Source: Chitinophagaceae bacterium
Lineage (GTDB): Bacteria; Bacteroidota; Bacteroidia; Chitinophagales; Chitinophagaceae
Assembly (NCBI GenBank): GCA_019638615.1
Contig: JAHBTL010000002.1
Coordinates: 186,001 to 250,000 of the forward strand
Direction of reading: 5' to 3'
Length of the DNA: 64,000 nucleotides
The translations under genes were made by a program, and so were the position numbers. Below the pieces are notes generated by a model. It saw nothing but the letters and a program-made list of their open reading frames with translations. It did not search any database and was not told where the DNA came from. This document shows, in pieces, positions 35,201 to 44,395 of this stretch (position 1 is the stretch's first letter; each line of letters starts with the position of its first letter).

Positions 35201-36529
35201 TTAGTGTAATACAAGATTGGTTTCCAGTTCCTCGAGCGATTTTCCTTTTGTTTCAGGCATATATTTTACCACGAACCCTAACTGCAGTATCATCATACAA
35301 CAGAAGAAAAAGAAGATGATGCCTTCTCCCAGGTTCTCGCTGATAACGGGAAAAACGAACGTAATAACAGCAGCCATCACCCAATGGGTGAGACTGCCGA
35401 GTGTTTGTCCTTTTGCCCTTACCGTATTCGGAAAAATTTCGGAAATAAATACCCATATACAGGCTCCCTGCGACATGGCGAAGAATGCTATATACGCTAA
35501 CAGTAAAACAACAATAACATAAGGATTTGACGAAGGATGCATGAATAAATAAGCAACAACACCAAGTGTAATGATCAGCCCGACAGTGCCCGTAAGCATC
35601 AGCTTGCGCCTGCCGAACTTATCAATTAAGCTAATTGCCAGTAAAGTGAACAAAAGATTTACTGATCCTATGGCTACGCTTGACAGCAACGATGAGTCTG
35701 TAGCGAGACCGGAAGATTCAAAAATGCGGGGCGCATAATATATAATAGCGTTTATGCCCGATACCTGGTTGAATATGGCAAATACTACTGCCAGGAAAAT
35801 GGGGAACCGGTATTTGGATGAAAACAGCTTTTCCTGTGGCTTATGTTTGTTTTCTTCATTGGTTTTTAAAATAGTAGCGATCTCCTCCTCGTATTTTCCA
35901 GGATCTATGATGCGGAGCGTGTTTTTCGCATCGTCCATATTTCTATTGTGCAGTATCAGCCAGCGTGGACTTTCCGGCACAAATCTTAGCAATACCAGGA
36001 AGAGAAGTGAGGGAATTACCATAATGCCGAGCATCAGCCGCCAGGAATGATCGCCACCGGCAACACCAATGATATAGTTTGACAGGTAAGAGATGAGTAT
36101 ACCCGTTACTACATTGAACTGGAAAAGCGCCACCAGCCGCCCCCTGTTTTTGGCAGAAGATATTTCCGATATATAGATGGGTGCCGTAACAGATGATGCG
36201 CCTACACCTAAGCCGCCGATAAAGCGGAATAATAAAAACATTGCCCAGTTGGTAGCCAGGGCGGTAGCCGCCGATGATATAAGAAAAAGAAAGGCTATAA
36301 TAATAAGTGTTCTTTTTCTTCCCAGTTTGTCTGAGGGTAAGCTGCCCAGTGCAGCGCCGATAACAGTACCCAACAGCGCAACAGACATGGTAACCCCATG
36401 CTGAAAGGAAGAAAGCTGCCAGTAAGCCTGAATGGATTTTTCCGCACCGGAAATAACAGCCGTATCAAAGCCAAAGAGAAAGCCGCCAAGGGCGACCACA
36501 ATGCTCCAGAATAGTAATGGTTTCTTCAT
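35201..36529 (-). CDS. MFS sugar porter (fructose importer)
   Basis: A 442-residue inner-membrane carrier of the sugar porter family with twelve predicted helices. Signatures: LPSDKLGRKRT after helix 2, FRFIGGLGVGASSV, PESPRWL before the central loop, QVSGINAIIYYAPRIFE in helix 7, and PETKGKSLEELE at the C-terminus. It is predicted to import free fructose by proton symport. It is the first gene of the fructan operon, behind a TACATTTG promoter element and two operator-like repeats. Confidence 0.93.
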   Translation of the reverse strand: MKKPLLFWSIVVALGGFLFGFDTAVISGAEKSIQAYWQLSSFQHGVTMSVALLGTVIGAALGSLPSDKLGRKRTLIIIAFLFLISSAATALATNWAMFLLFRFIGGLGVGASSVTAPIYISEISSAKNRGRLVALFQFNVVTGILISYLSNYIIGVAGGDHSWRLMLGIMVIPSLLFLVLLRFVPESPRWLILHNRNMDDAKNTLRIIDPGKYEEEIATILKTNEENKHKPQEKLFSSKYRFPIFLAVVFAIFNQVSGINAIIYYAPRIFESSGLATDSSLLSSVAIGSVNLLFTLLAISLIDKFGRRKLMLTGTVGLIITLGVVAYLFMHPSSNPYVIVVLLLAYIAFFAMSQGACIWVFISEIFPNTVRAKGQTLGSLTHWVMAAVITFVFPVISENLGEGIIFFFFCCMMILQLGFVVKYMPETKGKSLEELETNLVLH

Positions 36530-36563
36530 GACAAGAATCGTTGGTCAATCGTGATTGATGAAC

Positions 36564-36571
36564 CAAATGTA
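36564..36571 (-). promoter_or_regulatory. -7 element of the fructan operon promoter
   Basis: TACATTTG on the minus strand (CAAATGTA on plus) fits TAnnTTTG and lies 35 bp upstream of the MFS start codon. A good -33 element at standard spacing is not obvious, consistent with an activator-dependent promoter. Confidence 0.5.
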
Positions 36572-36600
36572 TCATGGAGAAACACCCTTAGCCGTTCAAT

Positions 36601-36732
36601 TTTGTATCAATTCGTTTTAAATACGGATTTTAGTATTATATGGATTAGCTTTTTGATTATCAATAACTTATTGGATAAGTGACGGCATGTGTACTGTAAA
36701 TAAATTCAAAATTTGTATCAGTTTTATTTAAA
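36601..36732. promoter_or_regulatory. Two operator-like repeats upstream of the fructan operon
   Basis: TTTGTATCA-N6-TTTAAA occurs at 36601-36621 and again at 36712-36732 with exactly the same internal spacing. A third partial TGTATCA is at 36568-36574. The proximal copy is about 30 bp upstream of the -7 element, where an AraC-type activator would sit. The hybrid sensor at 37804 is the obvious candidate. The remaining gap (36530-36912) is A/T-rich and has no gene. Confidence 0.5.
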
Positions 36733-36912
36733 ATAATACCATATTTACAAGGTTCTTTTGCTGTTGTGGCGCCTTTGCGATGTACAACTGTTTTGTTGTC
36801 TCCTGCTATTATAATAAATCATTGCAATTGCAATCTGACTCAGGTACGAAAATTTAGCAATTATGCAACGTCCAATTTTATAAAGTTGTCATTCACAGCA
36901 AAATATTAAACC

Positions 36913-37395
36913 ATGAGGCACTACTACACTTTATTATTTACTGCATTCGCCTGCATAATTGGTTGCAAAAAAAATAATATCCCTGAAAGCCAGAAAGTAA
37001 AAAATGATACTATCAAAATAATCACCATTGGAAAGGGAGACCTTTCCGGAAATGGTGACGAAGGCATTTTGAAGTCAAATATTGTTATTTCCAATGAAGA
37101 TGATTGGCTTAAGCTTCTGAAGAAAATTGATGTAAGTTCAGATGTAAGTTCAACGTTTTCTGAAAGTAAAATTGATTTTAGAGCGTATACTATAATAGCC
37201 GCGTTTGACAACATCAAAATAAGCGGCGGATATTCTATTGAAATATCTGATTTATCGGTTTTTGATGCTAAAAAACTTATTGTTAAGCTCAAAAGAGCAG
37301 ACAATGGGCCTGGAAGAATTTCATCTGTTATTACACAACCATTTCATATTGTAAAAATCCCTCATTGGGAAAAACCAATTGTATTTGAAGAATAG
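36913..37395 (+). CDS. Lipoprotein with PrcB-type C-terminal domain
   Basis: A 160-residue lipoprotein: a signal peptide ending AFACIIGC puts the acylated Cys at about residue 18. The second half resembles the PrcB C-terminal domain (protease complex subunit): a DWLKLLKKI strand-helix, IDFRAYTIIAAF, the short GGYSIEI motif, and FHIVKIPHW near the end. In spirochaetes PrcB belongs to a subtilisin-like protease complex; here no protease partner is adjacent. It sits between the fructan operon and its sensor but is probably unrelated to sugar use. Confidence 0.6.
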   Translation: MRHYYTLLFTAFACIIGCKKNNIPESQKVKNDTIKIITIGKGDLSGNGDEGILKSNIVISNEDDWLKLLKKIDVSSDVSSTFSESKIDFRAYTIIAAFDNIKISGGYSIEISDLSVFDAKKLIVKLKRADNGPGRISSVITQPFHIVKIPHWEKPIVFEE

Positions 37396-37597
37396 GATTT
37401 TATTTGAATGGCTTAGTTCTTTGGGTAAAATTGAATTGATAGAAAGCCTTTCCAAGTCTTTAAAGACAGACAAGGCGACAAAAGACAACAAATTTTACAA
37501 ATCATTTGGGGCTTTTGCTTCTGAAAAATCAGCAGAAGAAATAATAGCAGATATTAGATCAAGTAGAAAATTCAGAAAAAAAGAAATACAATTCTAA
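37379..37597 (+). CDS. Orphan antitoxin-like small protein (possibly truncated)
   Basis: A 72-residue frame overlapping the previous gene's 3' end by 17 bp. No ATG is in frame; initiation would need TTG. The region KIELIESLSKSLKT and the C-terminal FGAFASEKSAEEIIADIRSS with a final KEIQF resemble antitoxins that precede PIN-domain toxins in Bacteroidota. No PIN toxin follows: the downstream frame closes after seven codons. Likely a remnant of a toxin-antitoxin pair. Confidence 0.4.
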   Translation: MYLKNRILFEWLSSLGKIELIESLSKSLKTDKATKDNKFYKSFGAFASEKSAEEIIADIRSSRKFRKKEIQF

Positions 37598-37765
37598 TGC
37601 AGCAACGGGATAAAAATTGAGAACTGGTTCAAGGGAAAATAACACAGCATATAATATTTGATTTTATGTAAGATGCTTTGACTTGACAACACCTATCTTC
37701 AGGGTTGACAATCATAGAATAGAAATACGCCCCCCATATTAAATGATAAGCTTAAACTTTTATGC

Positions 37766-37773
37766 TACATTTG
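37766..37773 (+). promoter_or_regulatory. -7 element of the hybrid sensor gene
   Basis: TACATTTG matches TAnnTTTG and sits 30 bp upstream of the ATG at 37804. It is identical to the -7 element of the fructan operon. No clear -33 element is seen. Confidence 0.45.
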
Positions 37774-37803
37774 AACAGATAAGCCTTGATTTCATCTTCG
37801 TGT

Positions 37804-40569
37804 ATGCGCAAAATAACGAATGCCGCCATTTACCTGTTGCTGGTCATTGCCATAGCATGCCACTTTTCCTGCAACACGCAAGCTTCCCGTAAATACAGGA
37901 TAGGCATATCTCAATTGGGTGAAGCAGATGAGTGGCGGAAAGACATGAAGGAGGAATTGTATCGTGAGCTTGTATTTTATCCTGATATAGAAGCCATTTA
38001 CAGGCAGGCGGATTACAGCAGCGAAAAACAGGTAGCGCAAATAAAGGAATTAATGCAGGATGGCATTGACCTGCTGATCGTTTGCCCTTATGAAGCCGCA
38101 CCGTTAACCCCCGTAGTTGAAGAAGCCTATCATAAAGGAATAAAGGTTGTGATAGTAGACAGGAATGTTCATTCCGAGCTGTATAATAGTTATATAGGCG
38201 CAGACAATTTCCAGGTTGGCTATTTTGCGGGTGTGTATGCTGCAAGGTATTTACATAGCAAGGGAAATATAATAGAAATAACAGGCCTGCAGACTTCCAC
38301 TCCGGCAAGGGAAAGAGAAAAAGGATTTGCAGAGGCGATCAAAAAATTCCCCGGTGTACATATTCAAAAAGTAATTAGCGGCGACTGGCTTGAAGGCAGC
38401 GTGGAAAACCAGCTCCCTGCATTTATCAGCGAATTGAAAAATACACAGCTGATCTTTGCGCACAATGACGTAATGGCAAGAACAGCGGCAGGTATATGTA
38501 AAAAAGCCGGGGTAGAGGATATAAAAATAATTGGCGTGGATGCACTGCCCGGCACGGGGTTGAGCATGGTAGAAGACCATACGCTGCTCGCTTCTGTATT
38601 GTACCCTACTGGAGGCAGCGAAGCTATAAGGATCGCGGATAAATTGCTGCGCAATGAAAATGTACCGAGGAGAAATATACTGGAAACCATAGTTGTTGAC
38701 AGTACGAATGCCATCATGTTATTGCAACAGGCAAATAAAATCACGGCACAACAAAAAGATATCGTCCGTCAGCAACAGTTGCTGGCACAGCAAACCAAAA
38801 CCTTTAAAACACAACGCAACCTGATATTTATCCTGGTCAGCTCGCTGGTATTGTCGCTCATGCTTGCCGGGCTGCTTGTTTACTCCAGGAGTAAGAATAT
38901 TAAGGTAAATAAAAAGCTCCACGAACAAAATGAGGAAATATCTGAGCAAAGCCGCCAGATCGTATTAATGGCTGATAAAGCCCGTGAAGCGAATGAAGAA
39001 AAGCTGAATTTCTTTACCAATATCTCGCATGAATTAAAAACACCGCTTACTTTGATATTAGCGCCAACAGAAGAAGCGCTGCGCGGCAAACTTTCTGTTA
39101 CCACGCACAATCAGTTCTCGCTTGTGAAAAAAAATGCCACCCGCCTGCTGTTGCTGGTAAACCAGTTAATGGATTTCAGGAAGCTGGAACTGAATAAAAT
39201 GAAGCTGGAGCTGCAGGAAACAGACCTTGTACAGTTTTTGCAGGAAATCGTTAACGCGTTCGCGGTATTTGCAAAGCAGCATCATATTGACTGCAGGGTG
39301 ATTTCCAATGAAACCACGCTGCCGGTATGGATTGATTGTGAAAAAATAGAGAAGGTGTTTTTTAATATTCTTTCCAACGCGTTCAAGTTTACCGGGGATA
39401 ACGGCTTTATACATTTAACCATTAAAAAAGATGCTTTGAATGGTGAGGCTGTAATTAAAGTGCAGGATTCGGGCATTGGCATGGGCAAAGAAGAGCAGGG
39501 ACATTTATTTGAAATGTTTTACCAGGCAAGCTACGACAGCAATAAAGGCACCGGGCTGGGACTGGCGCTTTCAAAAGAACTGATTGAGCTGCATAAAGGA
39601 AATATAGCGGTACAAAGCGAAAAGGATAAGGGCTCCGTATTCACTATCAGCCTGAAGTTGGGAAATGCACATTTCAGTGAAGAACAAATTCATGCCGGGA
39701 AAGAAACATATAACAGCCAGGTGAGCGCCTGGATAGAAAATTATTATACACCGGGAACCAGGCAACTATTACCCGTACCCGAAGATGAAATGCGAACAAA
39801 AACTGAGGAAGAGAAAGAAACAGTTTTAATTGTAGAAGATCATAATGACCTCCGGGAATTTTTATCTCAGCGGCTTTCAGCCGAATACAATGTTATTACC
39901 GCCAGCAATGGCGCTGAAGGTATTCAAAAAATATTTGACGAAATGCCGGATGTAGTGGTGAGTGATGTGATGATGCCAAAGACAGATGGAATAGCAATGA
40001 CAAAATCGCTGAAGGATGACATAAGAACCAGGCATATACCCATAATATTGTTAACCGCCAAAACAACAGAGGAAAACAAGCTGCAAGGCATTAACGCGCA
40101 TGCCGATGCGTACATTACCAAACCATTCAATGTAGATATACTGGAAGGAACGATCAGCAGCCTGCTGGAGAACAGAACCAAGCTTAAAGAACATTATTCA
40201 GCAGAAATACCACCAGGCATTAACGGAGGTGTCGCTAAAAAATCCAGCCGGTCTTTTGCCGCTCATTTAAATGCTGTTATTGAACAGAATATTGCCAACG
40301 AGAATTTTTCGGTAGATGATATCTGCCGCGAAATGCATATATCCCGGATACAGCTTTACCGGAAGGTAAAGCTGCTGTTCAATGCCAGCGTAAACGACCA
40401 TATACTATTGATGCGTATCCGGCGTGCCAAGCATTATCTTCAAAATGAAGATATATCTATCGCTGAAATTGCTACCCGCACAGGGTTTGCTACTGCTTCG
40501 TATTTTTCTACCACGTTTAAAAAATTCGTGCATGAAAGCCCGAAGGAGTATAGAGGAAGATTTAAGTGA
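37804..40569 (+). CDS. Hybrid two-component system with sugar-binding sensor domain
   Basis: A 921-residue one-protein signalling system; the start is placed at ATG 37804 (MRKITNAAIY), which opens a signal peptide. Order: periplasmic-binding-protein type sensor (about 25-300, with LTPVVEEAYHKGIKVVIVDR), one membrane helix (about 339-361), HisKA with phospho-acceptor His in FFTNISHELKTPL (about 408), HATPase_c (NILSNAFKFT; GLGLALSKELIELH), receiver with Asp in VVVSDVMMPKTDG (about 720), and an AraC HTH (about 820-921). The same architecture with a fructose-sensing periplasmic domain is established for BT1754 of Bacteroides thetaiotaomicron. Together with the divergent GH32/fructokinase operon, fructose or a close sugar is the expected ligand. 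Confidence 0.95.
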   Translation: MRKITNAAIYLLLVIAIACHFSCNTQASRKYRIGISQLGEADEWRKDMKEELYRELVFYPDIEAIYRQADYSSEKQVAQIKELMQDGIDLLIVCPYEAAPLTPVVEEAYHKGIKVVIVDRNVHSELYNSYIGADNFQVGYFAGVYAARYLHSKGNIIEITGLQTSTPAREREKGFAEAIKKFPGVHIQKVISGDWLEGSVENQLPAFISELKNTQLIFAHNDVMARTAAGICKKAGVEDIKIIGVDALPGTGLSMVEDHTLLASVLYPTGGSEAIRIADKLLRNENVPRRNILETIVVDSTNAIMLLQQANKITAQQKDIVRQQQLLAQQTKTFKTQRNLIFILVSSLVLSLMLAGLLVYSRSKNIKVNKKLHEQNEEISEQSRQIVLMADKAREANEEKLNFFTNISHELKTPLTLILAPTEEALRGKLSVTTHNQFSLVKKNATRLLLLVNQLMDFRKLELNKMKLELQETDLVQFLQEIVNAFAVFAKQHHIDCRVISNETTLPVWIDCEKIEKVFFNILSNAFKFTGDNGFIHLTIKKDALNGEAVIKVQDSGIGMGKEEQGHLFEMFYQASYDSNKGTGLGLALSKELIELHKGNIAVQSEKDKGSVFTISLKLGNAHFSEEQIHAGKETYNSQVSAWIENYYTPGTRQLLPVPEDEMRTKTEEEKETVLIVEDHNDLREFLSQRLSAEYNVITASNGAEGIQKIFDEMPDVVVSDVMMPKTDGIAMTKSLKDDIRTRHIPIILLTAKTTEENKLQGINAHADAYITKPFNVDILEGTISSLLENRTKLKEHYSAEIPPGINGGVAKKSSRSFAAHLNAVIEQNIANENFSVDDICREMHISRIQLYRKVKLLFNASVNDHILLMRIRRAKHYLQNEDISIAEIATRTGFATASYFSTTFKKFVHESPKEYRGRFK

Positions 40570-40605
40570 GAAGAAGCCGGCAGGATTGCTGGATATGATT
40601 GCTGT

Positions 40606-42942
40606 TTATAAAACAATCTTATTGAAACCCTTTACAAGCCTGCGTTCCACCAGTGTATCCTTATACCGTATTTTAACCGCACCGGCTTCTGCCGCCTGTA
40701 TGCCCAGCATTTGCAGGGCGCCTTTCTCCCATTGTATGTCAACGCCATACCCTCCACGGGCCCGTAAGCCTTTGATGCTTCCCGACGGCCATGCATCGGG
40801 CAGGGCAGGCAGTATATGAAGCTCTTTGTTGTGCGATTGCAATAACATTTCGGCAATACCGGCGGTGCCGCCAAAATTACCATCTATCTGGAAAGGCGGA
40901 TGCGTGCTTAACAAACTGATCAAAGTGCTTCTCTGCAGCAGCGATTGCACCTCCAGCCCGGCCTCATTCCCATTCAGTAAACGGGCATAAAAATTAATGA
41001 CCCACGCTTTGCTCCATCCCGTGTGCCCGCCACCGTTAGCAAGCCTTCTTTCAATCGTTTTTTTCGCTGCGGCAAACAGCCCGGGAGTATGCAGTGATAT
41101 CAGGTTAAGAGGATATAAACCCAGCAAATGAGACATATGCCGGTGCCCGGGCTCCACTTCTTCAAAATCCTCTATCCATTCCTGTATGGTTCCGTTAGAA
41201 GCGATCTTTATGGGAGGCAATCGCCTGGCAGCAGCTTTTACCTTTTCCACCCAATCCGCATCTGCATTCAGTACAGCAGCAGCCTCTATGAAATTATTAA
41301 ACAGGCCCTGTATAATTTCTATATCGATCGTAGTGGCATACGACAACTGTGATGTTTCCTGCTTATTGCTGCCCGGCACAAAAAAGGCGTTTTCCGGAGA
41401 GTGGGACGGGTTGGTTACAAGATACCCATCAGGAGATTGAATAAGAAAGTCCAGTACAAACTGAACCGACCCTTTCATGACCGGGTAAGCAATATCTCTC
41501 AGGTACTTCTTATCACCTGTAAACTCGTAATGCCGGTAAAGAGGAAATGTCATCCAGGGACCGGCCATAGGGGATACGCCCCATACACCATCGGCCACGC
41601 CTGTTCTGCCATACACATCAGTAAGATGGTGCAGCGTCCAGCCATCTGCGTTATACATTTCTCTCGCGGTAACAGCGCCGGGTACGGCCAGCTTTTTCAT
41701 GAAATGCGCTAAAGGCAAAACAGTTTCAGAAAGATTGCCCGTTTCAGCAGGCCAATAATTCATCTGCAGGTTGATGTTGGTATGAAAATCCGAATTCCAC
41801 GGCGCATTGTATAAGTTGTTCCAGATGCCCTGCAGGTTGGCGGGTAATGTGGCGGGCCCGCGGGAAGAGCCCATCAATAAATAACGGCCAAACTGGTAAT
41901 ACAATACGATCAATCCATGATCCAACACACCAGCTTTTACCCGTTTCAACCGCTCATCGGTAGGAATACTATCGTTGCTGCGATTGCCTAAACTAAATTG
42001 CACACGTTCAAAATAACTGCGGTGCTCTTTTATATGCTGCTCCTTTAAAGCGGTCACGGATACAGCAACAGCTTTCGATAATTTTTTTATACACACAGCC
42101 ATTGGGTCTATACCCACATCGGTATCCAATAAGTCAGCATTATAGTCGGTAGCTCCCGTAACAGCAATGCTCACATTTGTAACCGCATCCAAACGGTAGC
42201 CTGCCGATGTGTCGCCGGCTACAGGCTTTACCCTGCCATTTGCAGCAAGCAATTGCATAGCACCGGCGAAATGCATGTGTTTACCGCCAGGACCTGTTAA
42301 CGTATCATCCTGGTCAATGATCTGACCGGTATAATACACGATATCTTTACCTGAAACCTTATATTCATTCACGTCCCGTTCGCGCGATAGCTCAAAATAC
42401 AGATTCAAAGGCCTGGCAGCGCGGACGGTAACAACCAGCACATCGTGTGGCGCCGAAACATATACTTCCTGCGTAATTTTATTGCCTGCAATTTCAAAAG
42501 TGGTAGTAGCTACCCCCGTATTTAAATTGAGGGCTCTTTTATAACGGTCAGGTGTACCTGCCTCTCCGAAATGGATATACAGATTACCGAGCGGCTGGTA
42601 AGAACGGACTCTTGGAGGAGTGCCAACCATATATTGCGAAGCGAGCTGCAGCGCTTTTTTATATTCTCCTTTAAAAATAGCGCTTTGTATTTCAGGCAGA
42701 TGCTTTACCGAATTTTTATTGTTGTTATTGATCTTGCTTCCGGCCCATACGCTTTCCTCATTCAACTGGATCAATTCTTTATCGTATTTACCGAACACCA
42801 TGGCCCCTATCCTCCCATTGCCGACCGGCATCCCATCCGTCCACGCTGCGGCCGGTTGCCTGTACCATAGTTCGAGGTCTTTAGGCTGCGCGTTTATCGT
42901 ATTAGCAGAGACCAGCATAATAAATAAAAAAATCAATCGCAT
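40606..42942 (-). CDS. GH95 alpha-L-fucosidase-type glycoside hydrolase
   Basis: A 778-residue secreted enzyme (signal peptide ending ANTINAQ). Seen: the GH95 N-terminal domain with WTDGMPVGNGRIGAMVFG (about 34-51), HTNINLQMNYWPAE carrying the paired Asn residues of the catalytic site (about 388-400), QEWIEDFEEVEPGHRHMSHL (acid region, about 590-610), and FQIDGNFGGTAGIAEML with the catalytic-site Asp (about 690). GH95 enzymes cleave alpha-1,2-fucose by inversion; some act on L-galactosides. No SusC/D or fucose catabolic genes adjoin it, so its substrate is unclear. Convergent with the hybrid sensor. Confidence 0.93.
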   Translation of the reverse strand: MRLIFLFIMLVSANTINAQPKDLELWYRQPAAAWTDGMPVGNGRIGAMVFGKYDKELIQLNEESVWAGSKINNNNKNSVKHLPEIQSAIFKGEYKKALQLASQYMVGTPPRVRSYQPLGNLYIHFGEAGTPDRYKRALNLNTGVATTTFEIAGNKITQEVYVSAPHDVLVVTVRAARPLNLYFELSRERDVNEYKVSGKDIVYYTGQIIDQDDTLTGPGGKHMHFAGAMQLLAANGRVKPVAGDTSAGYRLDAVTNVSIAVTGATDYNADLLDTDVGIDPMAVCIKKLSKAVAVSVTALKEQHIKEHRSYFERVQFSLGNRSNDSIPTDERLKRVKAGVLDHGLIVLYYQFGRYLLMGSSRGPATLPANLQGIWNNLYNAPWNSDFHTNINLQMNYWPAETGNLSETVLPLAHFMKKLAVPGAVTAREMYNADGWTLHHLTDVYGRTGVADGVWGVSPMAGPWMTFPLYRHYEFTGDKKYLRDIAYPVMKGSVQFVLDFLIQSPDGYLVTNPSHSPENAFFVPGSNKQETSQLSYATTIDIEIIQGLFNNFIEAAAVLNADADWVEKVKAAARRLPPIKIASNGTIQEWIEDFEEVEPGHRHMSHLLGLYPLNLISLHTPGLFAAAKKTIERRLANGGGHTGWSKAWVINFYARLLNGNEAGLEVQSLLQRSTLISLLSTHPPFQIDGNFGGTAGIAEMLLQSHNKELHILPALPDAWPSGSIKGLRARGGYGVDIQWEKGALQMLGIQAAEAGAVKIRYKDTLVERRLVKGFNKIVL

Positions 42943-43006
42943 AATAATACTTTTATGTTTGTCAAGATACAGCTTATATGCAAACTACCTGGAATACAAT
43001 CCTTTT

Positions 43007-44317
43007 TCAGGGCAAATTATTAAAGTTGATTTCAGGCATTTTCGCATCTGCGCTTCTTTGAAAAGCTGATCTATACCCCGTATACTCATTAAAGAAACCA
43101 CAGTTCCTGAGGTAAAACCTGTTACCCTGTAAGCCACCTGCAAAATCCATTCTATAGCCTTTGGCGGCAGTATTATCGTAAGTGAACACAGCCCGGGTCA
43201 GTTCAATCCATTGCCCGGCGCTGGTACGAATCCATTGATTACCGAATAATACCTCCCGGGATTTATTTCCCTGGTCAGGAATAAAATTTTCAAGAAAGGA
43301 ATGAAAGCGTTTGAGCCAGGTATTGGTTTTCGGCCTTTCAAAAGAAGCGATCAGCACCCACTCGTTCTTTTCCGGGGTAAAGAAATAAGCAGAATATACC
43401 GTATTGCCCTTTCCGTCGGGCACACCATGTAATAAAAATTTATAGGTTATTCCCGCTTTCCAGTTGTAACGTAAGTAACTCTGACCACCTGCTCCTTCAT
43501 TTCCAAATTCACCGGTGTAAACTCCCTCTCCCTTCTTTAATAAACGGATGCGCATGTCTTCCGGTATTGATTTCGGGTCGTCGGTTGAAAAAGGGCTCCA
43601 TACGGAAAAAAGAACCCTTCTTTCCGCGGACGAATTCACCTGTATGCCAAAGTAACCTTCAGCAAACCCGTTGGCCATAAAATAAGAGCCTGTTACGTCC
43701 TGGTTTTCCGGCACCGTAATTTCGTTGTAAAACCACTCTGCCTGCAGGCTGTCTGCAAATGGATAACCCAGGTGAACAGAAGGCCCTCTCCTTCCCCAGT
43801 AAAAAAAGTTGCCTTCATTGTTTTTTACAAACGCGGTACTGGCATTGATGGCGCTCCCGCTTAAATGATAAGCAACTATATCAGCAAAATAGCTTCCCTT
43901 TTTCTGCAGTCCCGCAACAGTAATTCTAATGTAACCGGTATCCTTTACAACAAATTCACCTGCATCGTATGTTTTAATTTCAACGCCTTTTACTGTTATC
44001 TTCCTGGGCGTACCCGCTGCTGATACCTGTACCGTTCCTTCTTTATCTGTTTTAGCTTCAATTCCTATTCTTATAACACCCGGCCGGCTGATCCTTACCC
44101 AGGTGTCGAACTCCACATCATCCTGCGACCAATTTTGTATGCCTTGTTTTGTAACCAGTTGGCTTTTATCGTTGCACTGCCCGCACCATGTATTGCCACC
44201 CAGGGGAACAATTACAGTGGTATCTATTATATTCAGGATATTACCATAACAGGATCCCGGCTCCACGGAGATGAAGAGCGCTAACCACAGCGACAACAGC
44301 ATTGTATAATACTTCAT
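43007..44317 (-). CDS. Secreted DUF5077/DUF3472 protein
   Basis: A 436-residue protein; start at ATG 44317 (MKYYTMLLSLWLALF), which opens the signal peptide, rather than the longer frame beginning at 44353. The N-terminal domain (about 25-150) is DUF5077-like, with NTWCGQCNDKSQLVTKQG and IRITVAGLQKKGSYFADI. The rest is DUF3472-like: FYWGRRGPSVHLGYP, EWFYNEITVPENQDV, and GYFGIQVNS. Such proteins are secreted by carbohydrate-degrading Bacteroidota and are presumed glycan-active, but no reaction is established. It lies upstream of the GH95 gene on the same strand, 64 bp apart, suggesting joint expression. Confidence 0.85.
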   Translation of the reverse strand: MKYYTMLLSLWLALFISVEPGSCYGNILNIIDTTVIVPLGGNTWCGQCNDKSQLVTKQGIQNWSQDDVEFDTWVRISRPGVIRIGIEAKTDKEGTVQVSAAGTPRKITVKGVEIKTYDAGEFVVKDTGYIRITVAGLQKKGSYFADIVAYHLSGSAINASTAFVKNNEGNFFYWGRRGPSVHLGYPFADSLQAEWFYNEITVPENQDVTGSYFMANGFAEGYFGIQVNSSAERRVLFSVWSPFSTDDPKSIPEDMRIRLLKKGEGVYTGEFGNEGAGGQSYLRYNWKAGITYKFLLHGVPDGKGNTVYSAYFFTPEKNEWVLIASFERPKTNTWLKRFHSFLENFIPDQGNKSREVLFGNQWIRTSAGQWIELTRAVFTYDNTAAKGYRMDFAGGLQGNRFYLRNCGFFNEYTGYRSAFQRSADAKMPEINFNNLP

Positions 44318-44395
44318 TGATATAATTTTATATACCCGAATTCCATGAGCCATAATGTGCCTTTCCCGGATTCAATACACCGCTATCATCATCGG

